This document shows, one piece after another, positions 22,437 to 38,025 of a stretch of DNA of 63,322 nt (the first letter of the stretch is position 1; each line of letters opens with the position of its first letter). The notes under the pieces were generated by a model that saw only the letters and a program-made list of their open reading frames with translations, was not told where the DNA came from and searched no databases. The position numbers were made by a program, and so were the translations under genes. Origin of the DNA: Methanobacteriaceae archaeon (GTDB lineage Archaea; Methanobacteriota; Methanobacteria; Methanobacteriales; Methanobacteriaceae); assembly GCA_013403005.1 (NCBI GenBank), contig JACBOA010000013.1, positions 1 to 63,322 of the forward strand, in the 5' to 3' direction.

Positions 22437-23040
22437 ACTTAAACACCACTAATTAAAATAATAAAGCAAATGTTATTTCACATTTTAATGACTATTTTAA
22501 ATCTCATCCCTATTATGATTCAAATATCCATTTCTTAATTACTGAAATCTTCAGTCCGACCAATTTGATGTAATCCTTGTGTGACTAAGATTCACGGGAC
22601 ATAAAAATATATGCTCATGATGAAAGAATGAAAGGCAATGTAATCAAGACTAATTAAAGCTTTGCTAATTCAATTGAAAATGCTACTTGAGACTAACTGA
22701 ATCTTTATCATGACTTATTAATAACAATGATTGAATGAATAAATGATTGAATGATTACCAGTATAAATATAAATCATTTATAATTTTAATTTTGATTCAA
22801 TTCATAGCTAATACTATTAATAACTTAATTTTATAGAGTATTATTAACAATGCTGGGAAATGAATCTTTTAAAAGGTATTATCTAGAATAAAATTAATAT
22901 AAACCCTTTTAAATGATATTATAATGCTTTAACTTAAATAAACACCATTAAAGCTGGTATAAGATTTTAATTTTAATAGAACCTCTTTTAAGGGTTTTGA
23001 AACTTTACCTATTTATACCATTACTAAAATATAAATCACC
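22437..23040. other. 600-bp AT-rich spacer between divergent cobI and the XPD-like helicase
   Basis: It contains a short direct repeat (AATGATTGAATGA at 22726-22738 and 22742-22754) and the helicase promoter at its right end. I see no gene or known RNA in it. Confidence 0.5.
23012..23017 (+). promoter_or_regulatory. TATA box implying a leaderless transcript for the XPD-like helicase
   Basis: TTTATA at 23012-23017 lies about 26 nt before the ATG at 23041, where archaeal transcription would start. No Shine-Dalgarno site precedes the ATG. Together these point to a leaderless mRNA. Confidence 0.5.
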
Positions 23041-24780
23041 ATGGATAATGGCTTTTTCTGTAACAAGTGCGGAATGATAAAAGACCGCTGCATATGCCCT
23101 CCTGGTAACTATTCCCCAGTTGAAACACCCAAAATATCAACATCAAGACTCAGAGCCCTTAAAAGACAGTACCCTGATATAGATGAGGATATCATTGAAA
23201 AATTTCCCTTCGAATCACCTCGTGAGGGTCAGCTGGAGATAATCGCTGAGATCCGCGATGCTATTGAACTCGGTTATTCCCACATAATCCTGGAGGCTGG
23301 AACTGGAACCGGTAAATCCGGAGTGGCCACCACCCTGGCCCGGATCTATCAGCCTGCTTATATTCTAACCATGACCAAACAATTGCAGGCCCAGTATGCT
23401 GCAGAGTTTGGCTATCCCCTGGTTAAAGGTCGAGGGAATTTTTTATGCCAGAACGAGGGTTTGGAAGTTAGTTGTGATATGGGAACCTGTCAAACTGTCC
23501 CCAGCACCCAGAAATTCGTCTGTGACTATGGAATCAGCAAATCCCCCTTTGATGGCCAGATGCATGCCTTTCAGGATGCCTTCGGATCACCCATATATTT
23601 CCGTTCCAGTGACCGGTGCCGTTACTGGGACCAGAAGGCCCAGGCAGTGGAAAGTTCCATAACCTTGATGAACTATGACTACGCCCTCCTGGAATTAAAC
23701 TATGTGAAACATTTCGGAAAACGCAACCTCATGGTCCTGGACGAGGCCCATAATCTGGAAGATAAACTTATGAGACGTTTAGAGGTGAATCTTTACAATC
23801 GTAGATTAGAGCGTGAAATCAAAAAGACCATTCCCCCAAGCATGATGTCTCTTAAAGACCCTGAAGAATGGATATTATTTGTTGAATCACTTTACGATGA
23901 TTATCAGAACATAGACCTTAAAAAAATTCCTAAAAACAAGGCAGACCGTATAAATCGCACCAAGATGAATTTGAGTGAACTTTCACGTAACCTTGAGAAC
24001 AATCCTGATAATTGGGTGGTGGACACCAGTCCAGGAGGAGTTTCATTCAAACCCCTGCGGATTCACACCTATGCAAATGACCGGCTTTTCAACCACGCAG
24101 ATATAAGACTATTTATGAGTGCCACCATTCTGGATCAGGATCTATTCTGCCAGTGGCTGGGTATAGAACCCGAGGAAACATATCAATTGAAAATAAAGAG
24201 TGTTTTCCCACCATCATCCCGGCCAGTTCACCTTAAACTGGTGGGGAACATGTCACACCGACTGATTAAGCGCACCGCCCCTAAAACACTGCCCGTGCTT
24301 GAGAAAATCATAGCACACCATAAATATGAAAAAGGACTTATTCACACCCATAACTACAAGTGTCAGCAGTATATTATTAAAAATCTAAAAAATCCCCGTT
24401 TAATGAGCCATAACCCTAAAAACAGGGAACATGTTCTGGGGAAATTCGAGGTGAGTAAAGAGCCCATGGTCCTGGTGAGCCCATCCATGAGTGAAGGAGT
24501 GGATTTACCGTATGAAAAGTGTCAGTTCCAAGTTATCTACAAAATACCATTTCCTTATTTGGGCGATCCGCAGATAAACCAGAGAAAACAGCAGGACCCC
24601 TCATGGTATGCTTATAAAACAATTATGACTCTTCTGCAAGCTTATGGTCGTGGGATGCGGGCGGAAGATGATTATTGTGAAACTTATATCCTGGATGGTA
24701 ACTTTCGCATGTTACTGCGCAGCCCACTTTACCGGAAACTGGTGCCCAGCTTCTTCAAAGATGCCATACAACGAGAATAA
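23041..24780 (+). CDS. XPD/DinG-like superfamily 2 DNA helicase with N-terminal zinc finger
   Basis: The 579-residue protein starts with a small zinc finger (C7, C10, C17, C19), then the helicase core: Q-like motif SPREGQLEII, Walker A EAGTGTGKSG at about 85-94, DEAH at 234-237, MSATI near 355, SPSMSEGVDL and QAYGRGMRAEDD. Between Walker A and DEAH, Cys136, Cys145, Cys150, Cys161 and Cys193 provide the likely 4Fe-4S ligands seen in XPD and DinG. Such enzymes unwind DNA 5' to 3' during repair or structured-DNA processing. It differs from the canonical archaeal XPD in carrying the zinc finger. It lies 122 nt upstream of a giant helicase-nuclease on the same strand. Confidence 0.9.
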   Translation: MDNGFFCNKCGMIKDRCICPPGNYSPVETPKISTSRLRALKRQYPDIDEDIIEKFPFESPREGQLEIIAEIRDAIELGYSHIILEAGTGTGKSGVATTLARIYQPAYILTMTKQLQAQYAAEFGYPLVKGRGNFLCQNEGLEVSCDMGTCQTVPSTQKFVCDYGISKSPFDGQMHAFQDAFGSPIYFRSSDRCRYWDQKAQAVESSITLMNYDYALLELNYVKHFGKRNLMVLDEAHNLEDKLMRRLEVNLYNRRLEREIKKTIPPSMMSLKDPEEWILFVESLYDDYQNIDLKKIPKNKADRINRTKMNLSELSRNLENNPDNWVVDTSPGGVSFKPLRIHTYANDRLFNHADIRLFMSATILDQDLFCQWLGIEPEETYQLKIKSVFPPSSRPVHLKLVGNMSHRLIKRTAPKTLPVLEKIIAHHKYEKGLIHTHNYKCQQYIIKNLKNPRLMSHNPKNREHVLGKFEVSKEPMVLVSPSMSEGVDLPYEKCQFQVIYKIPFPYLGDPQINQRKQQDPSWYAYKTIMTLLQAYGRGMRAEDDYCETYILDGNFRMLLRSPLYRKLVPSFFKDAIQRE

Positions 24781-24902
24781 GTTCCCCCTGATTATATCCA
24801 GTAAAAAGATAGTTTTAATATAAAGTTTCAATAAACCATGAAGCATCATAGGAATAATCATCATTATTTCCCTGGCAATACTTAAAATGAGAGGTATAAT
24901 TA

Positions 24903-29948
<5,046 letters not shown>

Positions 29949-30443
29949 ATTTTCATGGTATGGTCTTTGTTTAAGAGATTTGATTTAAAATTGCAAGTTA
30001 ACCACCATTATGATGCCCCTTTTCCGAATCACTCTGCATTTTAGCCGTTTTAATGTAAAAATAGTCTTCTTACTTTAATTTTCAAAATTTTCAAAATTCT
30101 TAAAGGCAATATTCATCCTGATTAAAATGCCCTTTTTCAAATAAATGCCATTTCAAATCTTCAAGGAGATATATTATCTTAAAGATCATCTAGAAAATTC
30201 CATACAAATTCCACATAACCTCTTTCTAACGGCTTAAAGTTTGACTATTCCAGCAGGTTTCATAGCAAGTTTCTCCAATTTCCTTAAAAGTTCTATATTT
30301 AACTTTAAAAAGGCTTTAAAGTTTATAAGTGGTTAAATTAAATATAAGGACATTATTTTAAAACCATTAGTGTAAAAACATAAAATGAGTATTATATAGA
30401 AGATAACTAAATGAATTAAGAAGAATAAAGGGGATTTTGATTG
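29949..30443. other. AT-rich spacer, no gene seen
   Basis: About 490 bases between the helicase-nuclease and the AhpD-like gene. It holds only AT-rich sequence, runs such as TTTTCAAAATTTTCAAAATT, and a probable promoter (TTTAAAGTTTATAAG near 30314-30330) for the next gene. Confidence 0.5.
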
Positions 30444-30902
30444 ATGGAACAGAAAGCACAACCCAACCGATTTACTGAGGCACTTGGTGAAGAAGTTGAT
30501 TCTGCCTTTAAAAAATTAGCCGCTGAGATATTAAAAGATGGTGCCCTATCTTTAAAGGAAAAAAGCATCATTGCTGTGGCCTGTGCCATTGCTGTGCGAT
30601 GCGATCAGTGCACCAGGGTGCATAAAAAACAGGCTCTTAAACTGGGAGCAACCAAAAATGAAATCCTGGAAGCTGCTGCAGTTGCTGGACTGGTTCGTAT
30701 GGGTTCTGGATTTAATACAGCCTACACACTTTTAGAAGAAGATTCTGAACCTGGCAAAAAATTACATTTTAAACCTCCGAAAAAACATGGCAAAATGAAT
30801 AAGGCCGAACCAAACCGTTCGAAAACTCCTGAAAGAAAGCCCGACGGATATCTGAGCAGTATTATAGAAAAAAAATCGTCAAATAAAATTGAAAAAGAAT
30901 AA
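30444..30902 (+). CDS. AhpD/carboxymuconolactone decarboxylase-like protein with basic C-terminal tail
   Basis: Residues 1 to about 100 form the AhpD-like helical fold with the redox motif CDQCTRVH, where CxxC and a following His are the catalytic set of alkylhydroperoxidase-type proteins. It may reduce peroxides or disulfides; the electron donor is unknown. Residues about 105-152 form an unusual Lys-, Pro- and Ser-rich tail without homology I recognise. ATG 30444 is preceded by GGGGAT; TTG 30441 is an alternative start one codon earlier. The stop codon lies one base from the 3' end of a convergent tRNA gene. Confidence 0.85.
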   Translation: MEQKAQPNRFTEALGEEVDSAFKKLAAEILKDGALSLKEKSIIAVACAIAVRCDQCTRVHKKQALKLGATKNEILEAAAVAGLVRMGSGFNTAYTLLEEDSEPGKKLHFKPPKKHGKMNKAEPNRSKTPERKPDGYLSSIIEKKSSNKIEKE

Positions 30903-30903
30903 G

Positions 30904-31290
<387 letters not shown>

Positions 31291-32064
31291 TTAAACTGGC
31301 AAAGATTCATCAGATATACCCACACCCTCCATCAGAGATTCTCCAGGTTCATCTATAGTTTCTTTATAGATTAAAGCATAAGCTCTAGCTATAAATAGAT
31401 CCATGTAGGGACAAACAATTATAGAAGCTAAAAAAATTCCTAGAATAGGTATAACAGATAATAAAACTGCTGCAGCCGCCAGAAGAATATTGATAACTCC
31501 CAGAATAATCATTATCACTATGAGGTTTAACCATCCTATTTTTTTTATTTTACTTGTGATCTCGGCAAATTCCAGGGCTGCATCTATTTTCCCCTGATAG
31601 GCCATATTGGAAAGGCCAATTACCATGATTAAGGTAACCCCGAATAATAATATCCCACCCACAATCAGGACAAGGGCCCCTGAAATCTTCATAAGAGATG
31701 ACCCAACAATTACCATGAAGAAACCAAGTCCTATTATCATGGCCGGGATAAATCCATAAATTATTGCCACTACGAATACTTTCAGCCCATCTAAAAGCAT
31801 TTGAGACCATTTATTAAATGTCGGGGCTTCATTTTCTCCTTTTATAGAAGTTTCCATTGCCCGTAGTCTATATCCCATTATAATAAAGTATGCTATAATC
31901 CCCGGAATTATAAGAATTAAAAGCAGCACTGAAATTCTGCTAAACCGACTTACACCAATAATACAAAACTGGTAAATCAAAAAAATTAAACCAAAGATCA
32001 GCAGGCGTTTCCAGTTAGAAACTGGATACTTAAACGATTCTGATAAAATGTTACCCATTTCCAC
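31291..32064 (-). CDS. DUF4013 membrane protein
   Basis: The 257-residue protein belongs to the DUF4013 family common in Methanobacteriales. It starts with the family motif YPVSNWKRLLIFGLI, has FNKWSQMLLDGLKVFVVAIIYGF in the middle, and about six membrane helices rich in Gly, Ile and Val. No catalytic residues are evident. The start is GTG 32064, which has AGGAG 8 nt upstream; the next ATG is two codons inside. A perfect inverted repeat just upstream may be an operator. Function is unknown. Confidence 0.85.
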   Translation of the reverse strand: MEMGNILSESFKYPVSNWKRLLIFGLIFLIYQFCIIGVSRFSRISVLLLILIIPGIIAYFIIMGYRLRAMETSIKGENEAPTFNKWSQMLLDGLKVFVVAIIYGFIPAMIIGLGFFMVIVGSSLMKISGALVLIVGGILLFGVTLIMVIGLSNMAYQGKIDAALEFAEITSKIKKIGWLNLIVIMIILGVINILLAAAAVLLSVIPILGIFLASIIVCPYMDLFIARAYALIYKETIDEPGESLMEGVGISDESLPV

Positions 32065-32471
32065 TAAATCAACTCCTTAATAGATAATACCAAATAGGTA
32101 TTACATTAGGAGTTGAGTCCTTATCATTAATAAATGTTATTATAGAAACAAATAGTAATACTGTTTATATATGGAGTTAAAAAAAATTAGGGGAGTTCTG
32201 TAAGTTAAGGGGTGTTGGACAGTTCATCAAAAATTTAAATTATTTTATTATAGTTCTATCAACAAATAAATACCCATTAAGGCAAAGATTATTTGTAAAT
32301 ATCACTAGCCCTCCCCAAATAACTTTACACCCAGTTCTTTTCAAGGGAATAAAAAAAAATTAAATAACAAATTTAAATAACAAATTTTTCAAGAAATTAA
32401 TACGTTTATAATGTGTTAGGTCATAATACATTAAATATTTCACCATCTATGCCTTCTTTGTTCTTTATAAA
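32065..32471. other. 400-bp spacer between DUF4013 gene and ThrE-like gene
   Basis: It carries the promoter and palindrome of the DUF4013 gene at its left side and AT-rich, T-rich sequence downstream of the ThrE-like gene at its right side. I see no further gene. Confidence 0.45.
32085..32103. promoter_or_regulatory. Perfect 7-bp inverted repeat TAATACC-N5-GGTATTA
   Basis: The dyad lies 21-39 nt upstream of the DUF4013 start codon, within the expected promoter-proximal zone. Its size and symmetry suit a dimeric repressor. The protein that binds it is not identifiable. Confidence 0.4.
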
Positions 32472-33758
32472 TCATTTTTTGCCATAATATTCAATTTTTA
32501 AAGGATCTGCTATTACCGCACCAATCAATATCCCCATGGATATGGCCACAAAGGTTAGAACCACCATAATCAGATTACTGGCAGAGGCAGGATATGCTTC
32601 ACTTGCCAATGCAGCCAGAGTAATGAATCCCAGGGATCCTGGAACTAGAATCCAAAAAGAAGGTATGATTGACACATAATAAGGAGTTTTAAGCCTTGAA
32701 CGTTCCAAATATGTTCCCACTATAGTCATAGTGGCAGAACCCAAAAATGCACCAAAAAGACCACCCAGAAGGTAATTACCTACCTGAAGTCCTGCAAATG
32801 TGGAAAATAACACAATAAAAACCCCTAACATATCACGATTGCGGATAGACATTAAAAGGTACATTCCCCCTGTGAAAATCAGGACTCCCGCATATGGAGC
32901 CCACCAACCCAGAGGAACAGCTAGATATGCCACCATATAAGCCCCTGGAGAAAGACCTACCACTTGAATTCCCATAATAACTCCGAAAAGCAAAAGAAGA
33001 AGTATTACAACTCCCTGAATCAGTCGACTGGCCCCTGATATAACATTGTTAGCAGCCAGTTCGTACATACCAGTTGCCAGCACAGCTCCGGGAATAAAGT
33101 AGGAAAGAGCTGGAACCAGTATAGTGAGTGATCCTCTTACCATTCCCTGCTTCACACAGAAAAAGAAGATTGCAGACACCATAAACGCGGTTAAAACAGG
33201 TGAAATAAGATTAAGCCTGGGTTTATCCTCAGAATATCCGATTATTAACCCCACAATAGCCCCTAAACCCCCACAGAGCAGTAATTCATTGATTGTGGGC
33301 AATAGTAGCATTCCCAAGCCAATGGAATAAATAGCATACCCCAGAATGTGTCTTATGTAGTTATGCTGGCGTTCGGCGTAGATTATTTCTTTAATTCTGT
33401 TAATACCCTGTTCTGGAGATATTTCAGCTTTTTCAGCCCTGTATATTAACTCGTATAACCGTGAAACCTGGTCCAATGGTAGCATTCCTGGTTTCTGTCC
33501 TGTGACTGCCAGGGCCTTGGAACTCCCATCTGAGATCTTGATAAGCACAAAGGTAGGAAAATCAATCACTTCCTGAGCTTTTACACCATAGGCCCGGCAT
33601 ATATTCTTTAAAATAGTTTCAATAGTCATTACCGCAATGCCTGCTAAAGTCATAGCCCTGGCTATCTCGGTTAAAAACTCCAGAAGTTTAGGAGGAAATT
33701 CACCCTCACTGGAAATGTTAGAAGGATTTATATTAGACGAAGTTCTGTCTGGAACCAT
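32472..33758 (-). CDS. ThrE-like threonine/serine exporter family protein (fused form)
   Basis: The 428-residue protein has a cytoplasmic N-terminal domain of about 130 residues with the family's FLTEIARAMTLAGIAVMTIE and FPTFVLIKISDG motifs, followed by about ten membrane helices. This is the single-chain arrangement in which the ThrE (DUF1212) and ThrE_2 (DUF3815) parts are joined. Bacterial ThrE exports threonine and serine by proton exchange. The archaeal substrate is unproven. ATG 33758 has GGGTGGG upstream. It is a single gene, divergent from hisF. Confidence 0.85.
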   Translation of the reverse strand: MVPDRTSSNINPSNISSEGEFPPKLLEFLTEIARAMTLAGIAVMTIETILKNICRAYGVKAQEVIDFPTFVLIKISDGSSKALAVTGQKPGMLPLDQVSRLYELIYRAEKAEISPEQGINRIKEIIYAERQHNYIRHILGYAIYSIGLGMLLLPTINELLLCGGLGAIVGLIIGYSEDKPRLNLISPVLTAFMVSAIFFFCVKQGMVRGSLTILVPALSYFIPGAVLATGMYELAANNVISGASRLIQGVVILLLLLFGVIMGIQVVGLSPGAYMVAYLAVPLGWWAPYAGVLIFTGGMYLLMSIRNRDMLGVFIVLFSTFAGLQVGNYLLGGLFGAFLGSATMTIVGTYLERSRLKTPYYVSIIPSFWILVPGSLGFITLAALASEAYPASASNLIMVVLTFVAISMGILIGAVIADPLKIEYYGKK

Positions 33759-34043
33759 TCAGATTACCCACCCCATATTAACAGGATTAATATACATATA
33801 GATGTTTCAATACATCTAATTGTTTTTTAAAGGATTATATTTTAGTTATAATGTAAGACTTAGATATAATGTAAGATTGTAAAGTCCACCCTGAAATTGT
33901 ATGTTGACCATTAGGGGATGTATTTGATTGTGAAGTGTAGATTTTTTTAATGATGGGAGATAATAGGTTACTGGTATTTCCTTCAGAATCAAATTGAACA
34001 GATATTATTAAATCACAGATAAAAAGGATTTTTGGAGATTATA

Positions 34044-34868
34044 ATGCTGGCAAAACGCATCATACCCTGCCTGGACTGCGATCTTAACGTTCCGCACGGC
34101 CGGGTAGTAAAAGGAATTGAATTTAAACAAATCCGCTACGCTGGAGAGCCTGTGGAACTGGCCACCAAATATTACGAGGATGGAGCAGATGAAATCGTGT
34201 TTCTGGACATCACTGCCTCCCATGAACGAAGGGAGACCATGGCCCATGTGATAGAGGCCACCACCGAGAACGTGTTCGTGCCCATCTGTGTGGGTGGGGG
34301 AATCAGAAAGCCCCAAGACTATGTGAACATGCTCAAGGCCGGTGCGGATAAATGTTCAACCAACACCGCAGCCATACACAACCCAGATCTAATAAACGAG
34401 GCTTCCAAGGTGGTGGGTAGTCAGGCCTGTGTCATAGGTATAGATGCCAAACGGCGCTACGTGGATGACCCTAAAGAGAAAGATGATCATGTGATAGTTG
34501 AAACTCCACAGGGTTACTGCTGGTATGACTGCAGCATCTACGGTGGTCGCGAATTCACAGGTATAGATGCGGTTAAATGGGCTATGGAGTGCCAGGAACG
34601 TGGCGCTGGTGAGATCCTCCTCACCAGCATGGACCGGGACGGGACCAAGGACGGTTATGATCTTCCTCTGAACCGGACTATGAGTGAAATGCTGGATATT
34701 CCCATAATTGCATCGGGTGGTGGTGGTAACCCGGAACATATCTATGAAGCTCTCACCAAAGGCAAAGCAGATGCCGCTTTAGCTGCCAGCATCTTCCACT
34801 TTGATGAGTATCCCGTGCAGGTGGTGAAGGAGTACTTGAAGAATAGGGGTGTTGCTGTTCGAATATGA
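34044..34868 (+). CDS. hisF: Imidazole glycerol phosphate synthase, cyclase subunit HisF
   Basis: HisF joins the aminated product of PRFAR to imidazole glycerol phosphate and AICAR in histidine synthesis, using ammonia from HisH. The 274-residue TIM barrel has the N-terminal catalytic AKRIIPCLDCDL (Asp in CLD), LDITASHERR, the phosphate-binding CVGGGIRKPQDY, IGIDAKRR, the catalytic Asp in LLTSMDRDGTKDGYDL, and the second phosphate site IIASGGGG. ATG 34044 follows GGAGAT. A TTG 12 nt earlier is less likely. The pathway partner HisH is not in the window. Confidence 0.96.
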   Translation: MLAKRIIPCLDCDLNVPHGRVVKGIEFKQIRYAGEPVELATKYYEDGADEIVFLDITASHERRETMAHVIEATTENVFVPICVGGGIRKPQDYVNMLKAGADKCSTNTAAIHNPDLINEASKVVGSQACVIGIDAKRRYVDDPKEKDDHVIVETPQGYCWYDCSIYGGREFTGIDAVKWAMECQERGAGEILLTSMDRDGTKDGYDLPLNRTMSEMLDIPIIASGGGGNPEHIYEALTKGKADAALAASIFHFDEYPVQVVKEYLKNRGVAVRI

Positions 34869-34963
34869 ATTCCCTACAAATTAACTCTCACCACATATCT
34901 AAACCATCACCAACTGTCACCAACCATCACTTCCCTCAACAAACTCTACTCGAGGCGTAGAAT

Positions 34964-35455
<492 letters not shown>

Positions 35456-35458
35456 TTT

Positions 35459-35489
<31 letters not shown>

Positions 35490-35573
35490 TTTTAGCAGTG
35501 CCTACTTCTTTATTTTAATTTACCACTCCAGCCCTGAAAAATTAAATAATATTGAAATTTTTGAAATTTTCAT

Positions 35574-35707
35574 CTTTTCAGATACGCTCTTCTATATAGC
35601 GATATAAAATTTTGCCTAGTTCTTTTTCAATTGTTTTCAAGATTTTAATCCCTTGATAAATTATTTTTTCCATAATTATTTTTCCATCAAATTCCATATC
35701 TGAAAAG
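35574..35707. repeat. Possible small non-autonomous element bounded by 11-bp inverted repeat
   Basis: CTTTTCAGATA at 35574-35584 is the exact inverse complement of TATCTGAAAAG at 35697-35707. The interior is AT-rich with no coding sign. Target-site duplication was not evident, so a mobile origin is speculative. Confidence 0.3.
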
Positions 35708-36012
35708 CAAACTTGAATTGTGATAATTGCTCTTACGGGTATGCTATCTGAAATAAGGTCACTATTAAGCGTTTACTTAATATTTTTTTCTGGCAAGATA
35801 TAGTGGGTCCATAATTGCAATACGAAGATTGAATCTATTAGGGGGCAGTTTCAATTTTTATCATCTATACTCATTAAGTAATGCTAATAGTCATGATGCT
35901 TTTAAAGTTTGGACAGATTCAGCCTTTAAATATTTTTATTGTTTGTATAATGACACTTCTAATGTCCAGAATCTGAAAATTGACAAAAATCAGCCCCATA
36001 ATATACATAAAG

Positions 36013-36020
36013 TTTATATA
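36013..36020 (+). promoter_or_regulatory. Probable TATA box of the malic enzyme gene
   Basis: TTTATATA about 90 nt before the ATG would start transcription near 36043, leaving a leader of about 65 nt. Confidence 0.4.
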
Positions 36021-36108
36021 TGGGTTAAAAAGATAATTATAATTCACACCAGGGGGACAATTGATTTTCCAAGAGTTCCTATAAAATGGGGGTTTACAGT
36101 TTAAATCC

Positions 36109-37806
36109 ATGGCGATTACTGTAGAAAAACAAGGGACCAAATACATTGAAACTGATCTTAAAGGGAGTCAACTCCTTCAATCTTCTCAACTAAACAAAGG
36201 TACTGCTTTTAGCTCTAAGGAAAGGGAATTATTTCATCTTATTGGACTTTTACCCCATTCCGTGGAAACTTTAGATGATCAACTCCAGCGGGCTTATCAA
36301 CAGTTCACAGAACAGGCTGATGATCTTCAAAAAAATATTTTTCTAAATAACCTCTACAACACCAATGAAACTCTTTTTTTCCGTCTTATCCAGGAACACA
36401 TCCAGGAAATGATGCCCATTATTTACACCCCCACTGCGGGTCTGGCCATTCAACGCTACAGTGACGAATTCCGAAAACCACGCGGAATTTATCTATCATA
36501 CCCAGACCGGGAGCACATCGATGAAATTATTGATGAATGGGATGAAGATGAAATTGACCTAATCATTCTAACAGATTCTGAGCAGATACTGGGAATTGGA
36601 GACCAGGGAGCCAATGGAATAGGAATTTCAGTTGCCAAACTGGTGGTTTACACCTTGTGTGCCGGCATCAACCCCCGTAGAATGCTCCCTATTATGATTG
36701 ATGTCGGCACCAATAATCCCCATCTGTTGGAAAATCCACTATATCTCGGCTGGCGCCATCCCCGTATAAACCGTGAAAAATATCATAAATTTGTTGAAAC
36801 CGTGATTAATGCTATAAAAAATAAATTCTCCCATGTTTTCCTCCAATGGGAAGATTTCGGTAAGAAAAACGCCAGATACCATCTGGACAAGTATCAGGAT
36901 GAAATGTGCACCTTCAATGATGATATACAGGGTACCGGGGCTGTTGCCATGGCCGCTCTTCTCAATGCTTTGAAATTATCCGGTACCCCCTTATCTCATC
37001 ATCGGGTGCTAATCTACGGAGCTGGGACCGCAGGATGTGGAATTGCCGACCAGATATGGGAAAATATGGTAAAGGCCGGGATGAACCACCGGGAAGCATA
37101 CAGTCGTTTCTATCTTATGGACAGCCAGGGACTGATAACTTCCCACCGGGAAGGTATAGATTATTTCAAAGTTCCCTATGCCCGTGAAGATTTAGAATTT
37201 TTGAATGCAGAGATAGATCTTAAAAACCTGTTAGATGTGGTGCGCCATGTGCAGCCCACTATTCTCATTGGCACCAGTACCGTGCCCGGAGCCTTTAACC
37301 AGGAAGTTATAACTGAAATGGCTTCCCATGTGGAACGACCTATAATATTCCCCTTATCAAATCCAATAACACTCATAGAAGCCCTTCCCAATGACATAAT
37401 CCGATGGACTGGTGGTAAAGCCTTGATTGCCACGGGAAGCCCCTTTGATGATGTAATATTCAATGAGGATAGTTTTCCTATTTCCCAGTGCAACAATGCC
37501 CTGATATTCCCTGGACTGGGTTTGGGTATCATCAGCTGCCAGGCGGAAAGAGTTACCTCTGGAATGATGGATGCCGCCATAGGAGAACTTGCCAGTGCAG
37601 TTGATTTGAAAGATTCCCGTTTGCTCCCTGAAATTTCCGAGCTCAGGATAGTTAGTAAAAAAATAGGCGTTGCTGTAGCCAGACAGGCTATCCTGGAAGG
37701 AGTAAGCAGCTATTCCCTGGAGAATGTTGAAAAAAGAGTGGAATCTAACATCTGGAAGGCAGCTTATGTACCTTACAAACCCCTTAATCTGAAAAATTCC
37801 AAATAA
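36109..37806 (+). CDS. NAD(P)-dependent malic enzyme, large bacterial/eukaryotic type
   Basis: Malic enzyme decarboxylates malate to pyruvate with reduction of NAD(P). The 565-residue product is the long form (SfcA/ME-like) rather than the short archaeal or Gram-positive form. Motifs are the active-site Tyr region PIIYTPTAG, KPRGIYLSYPDREH, ILTDSEQILGIGDQGANGIGI, the metal-binding WEDFGKKNA and CTFNDDIQGTGAVA, and the nucleotide-binding VLIYGAGTAGCGIA. The C-terminal half is complete. This enzyme form is unexpected in a hydrogenotrophic methanogen, which normally makes pyruvate from acetyl-CoA, so acquisition from bacteria is likely. No partner genes adjoin it. The cofactor preference cannot be decided by eye. 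Confidence 0.92.
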   Translation: MAITVEKQGTKYIETDLKGSQLLQSSQLNKGTAFSSKERELFHLIGLLPHSVETLDDQLQRAYQQFTEQADDLQKNIFLNNLYNTNETLFFRLIQEHIQEMMPIIYTPTAGLAIQRYSDEFRKPRGIYLSYPDREHIDEIIDEWDEDEIDLIILTDSEQILGIGDQGANGIGISVAKLVVYTLCAGINPRRMLPIMIDVGTNNPHLLENPLYLGWRHPRINREKYHKFVETVINAIKNKFSHVFLQWEDFGKKNARYHLDKYQDEMCTFNDDIQGTGAVAMAALLNALKLSGTPLSHHRVLIYGAGTAGCGIADQIWENMVKAGMNHREAYSRFYLMDSQGLITSHREGIDYFKVPYAREDLEFLNAEIDLKNLLDVVRHVQPTILIGTSTVPGAFNQEVITEMASHVERPIIFPLSNPITLIEALPNDIIRWTGGKALIATGSPFDDVIFNEDSFPISQCNNALIFPGLGLGIISCQAERVTSGMMDAAIGELASAVDLKDSRLLPEISELRIVSKKIGVAVARQAILEGVSSYSLENVEKRVESNIWKAAYVPYKPLNLKNSK

Positions 37807-38025
37807 TTTACAATTTTTACAATTTATTCTTAATCCCAACCATGTTCCATTTTATATTAGGATAGTATCAAAAACCTTTATTCATCTTATCTATGCCCTT
37901 TACTACACTCTATTCAATGTCCAAAAATAATTTACCTAAGGAGTATTAATTAAGAGAATCATAATTATCGATTGTATTCAATATTACCAATTCAAAGATT
38001 TATAAAATAATTGAGGCTATAAAAC

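Noticed and set aside
22437..23040. A cobalamin riboswitch upstream of cobI
   Set aside because: I could not find the conserved B12-box pattern, and archaeal examples are rare. The spacer is simple AT-rich sequence.
35829..36104. A 91-codon open frame before the malic enzyme gene
   Set aside because: It has no ribosome binding site, unusual Asn/Tyr/Ile-rich composition and overlaps the malic enzyme promoter. It reads as a chance frame in AT-rich DNA.
36109..37806. Malic enzyme mistaken for a short archaeal form
   Set aside because: The length and the complete set of SfcA-like motifs, including YTPTAG and CTFNDDIQGT, fit only the long type.
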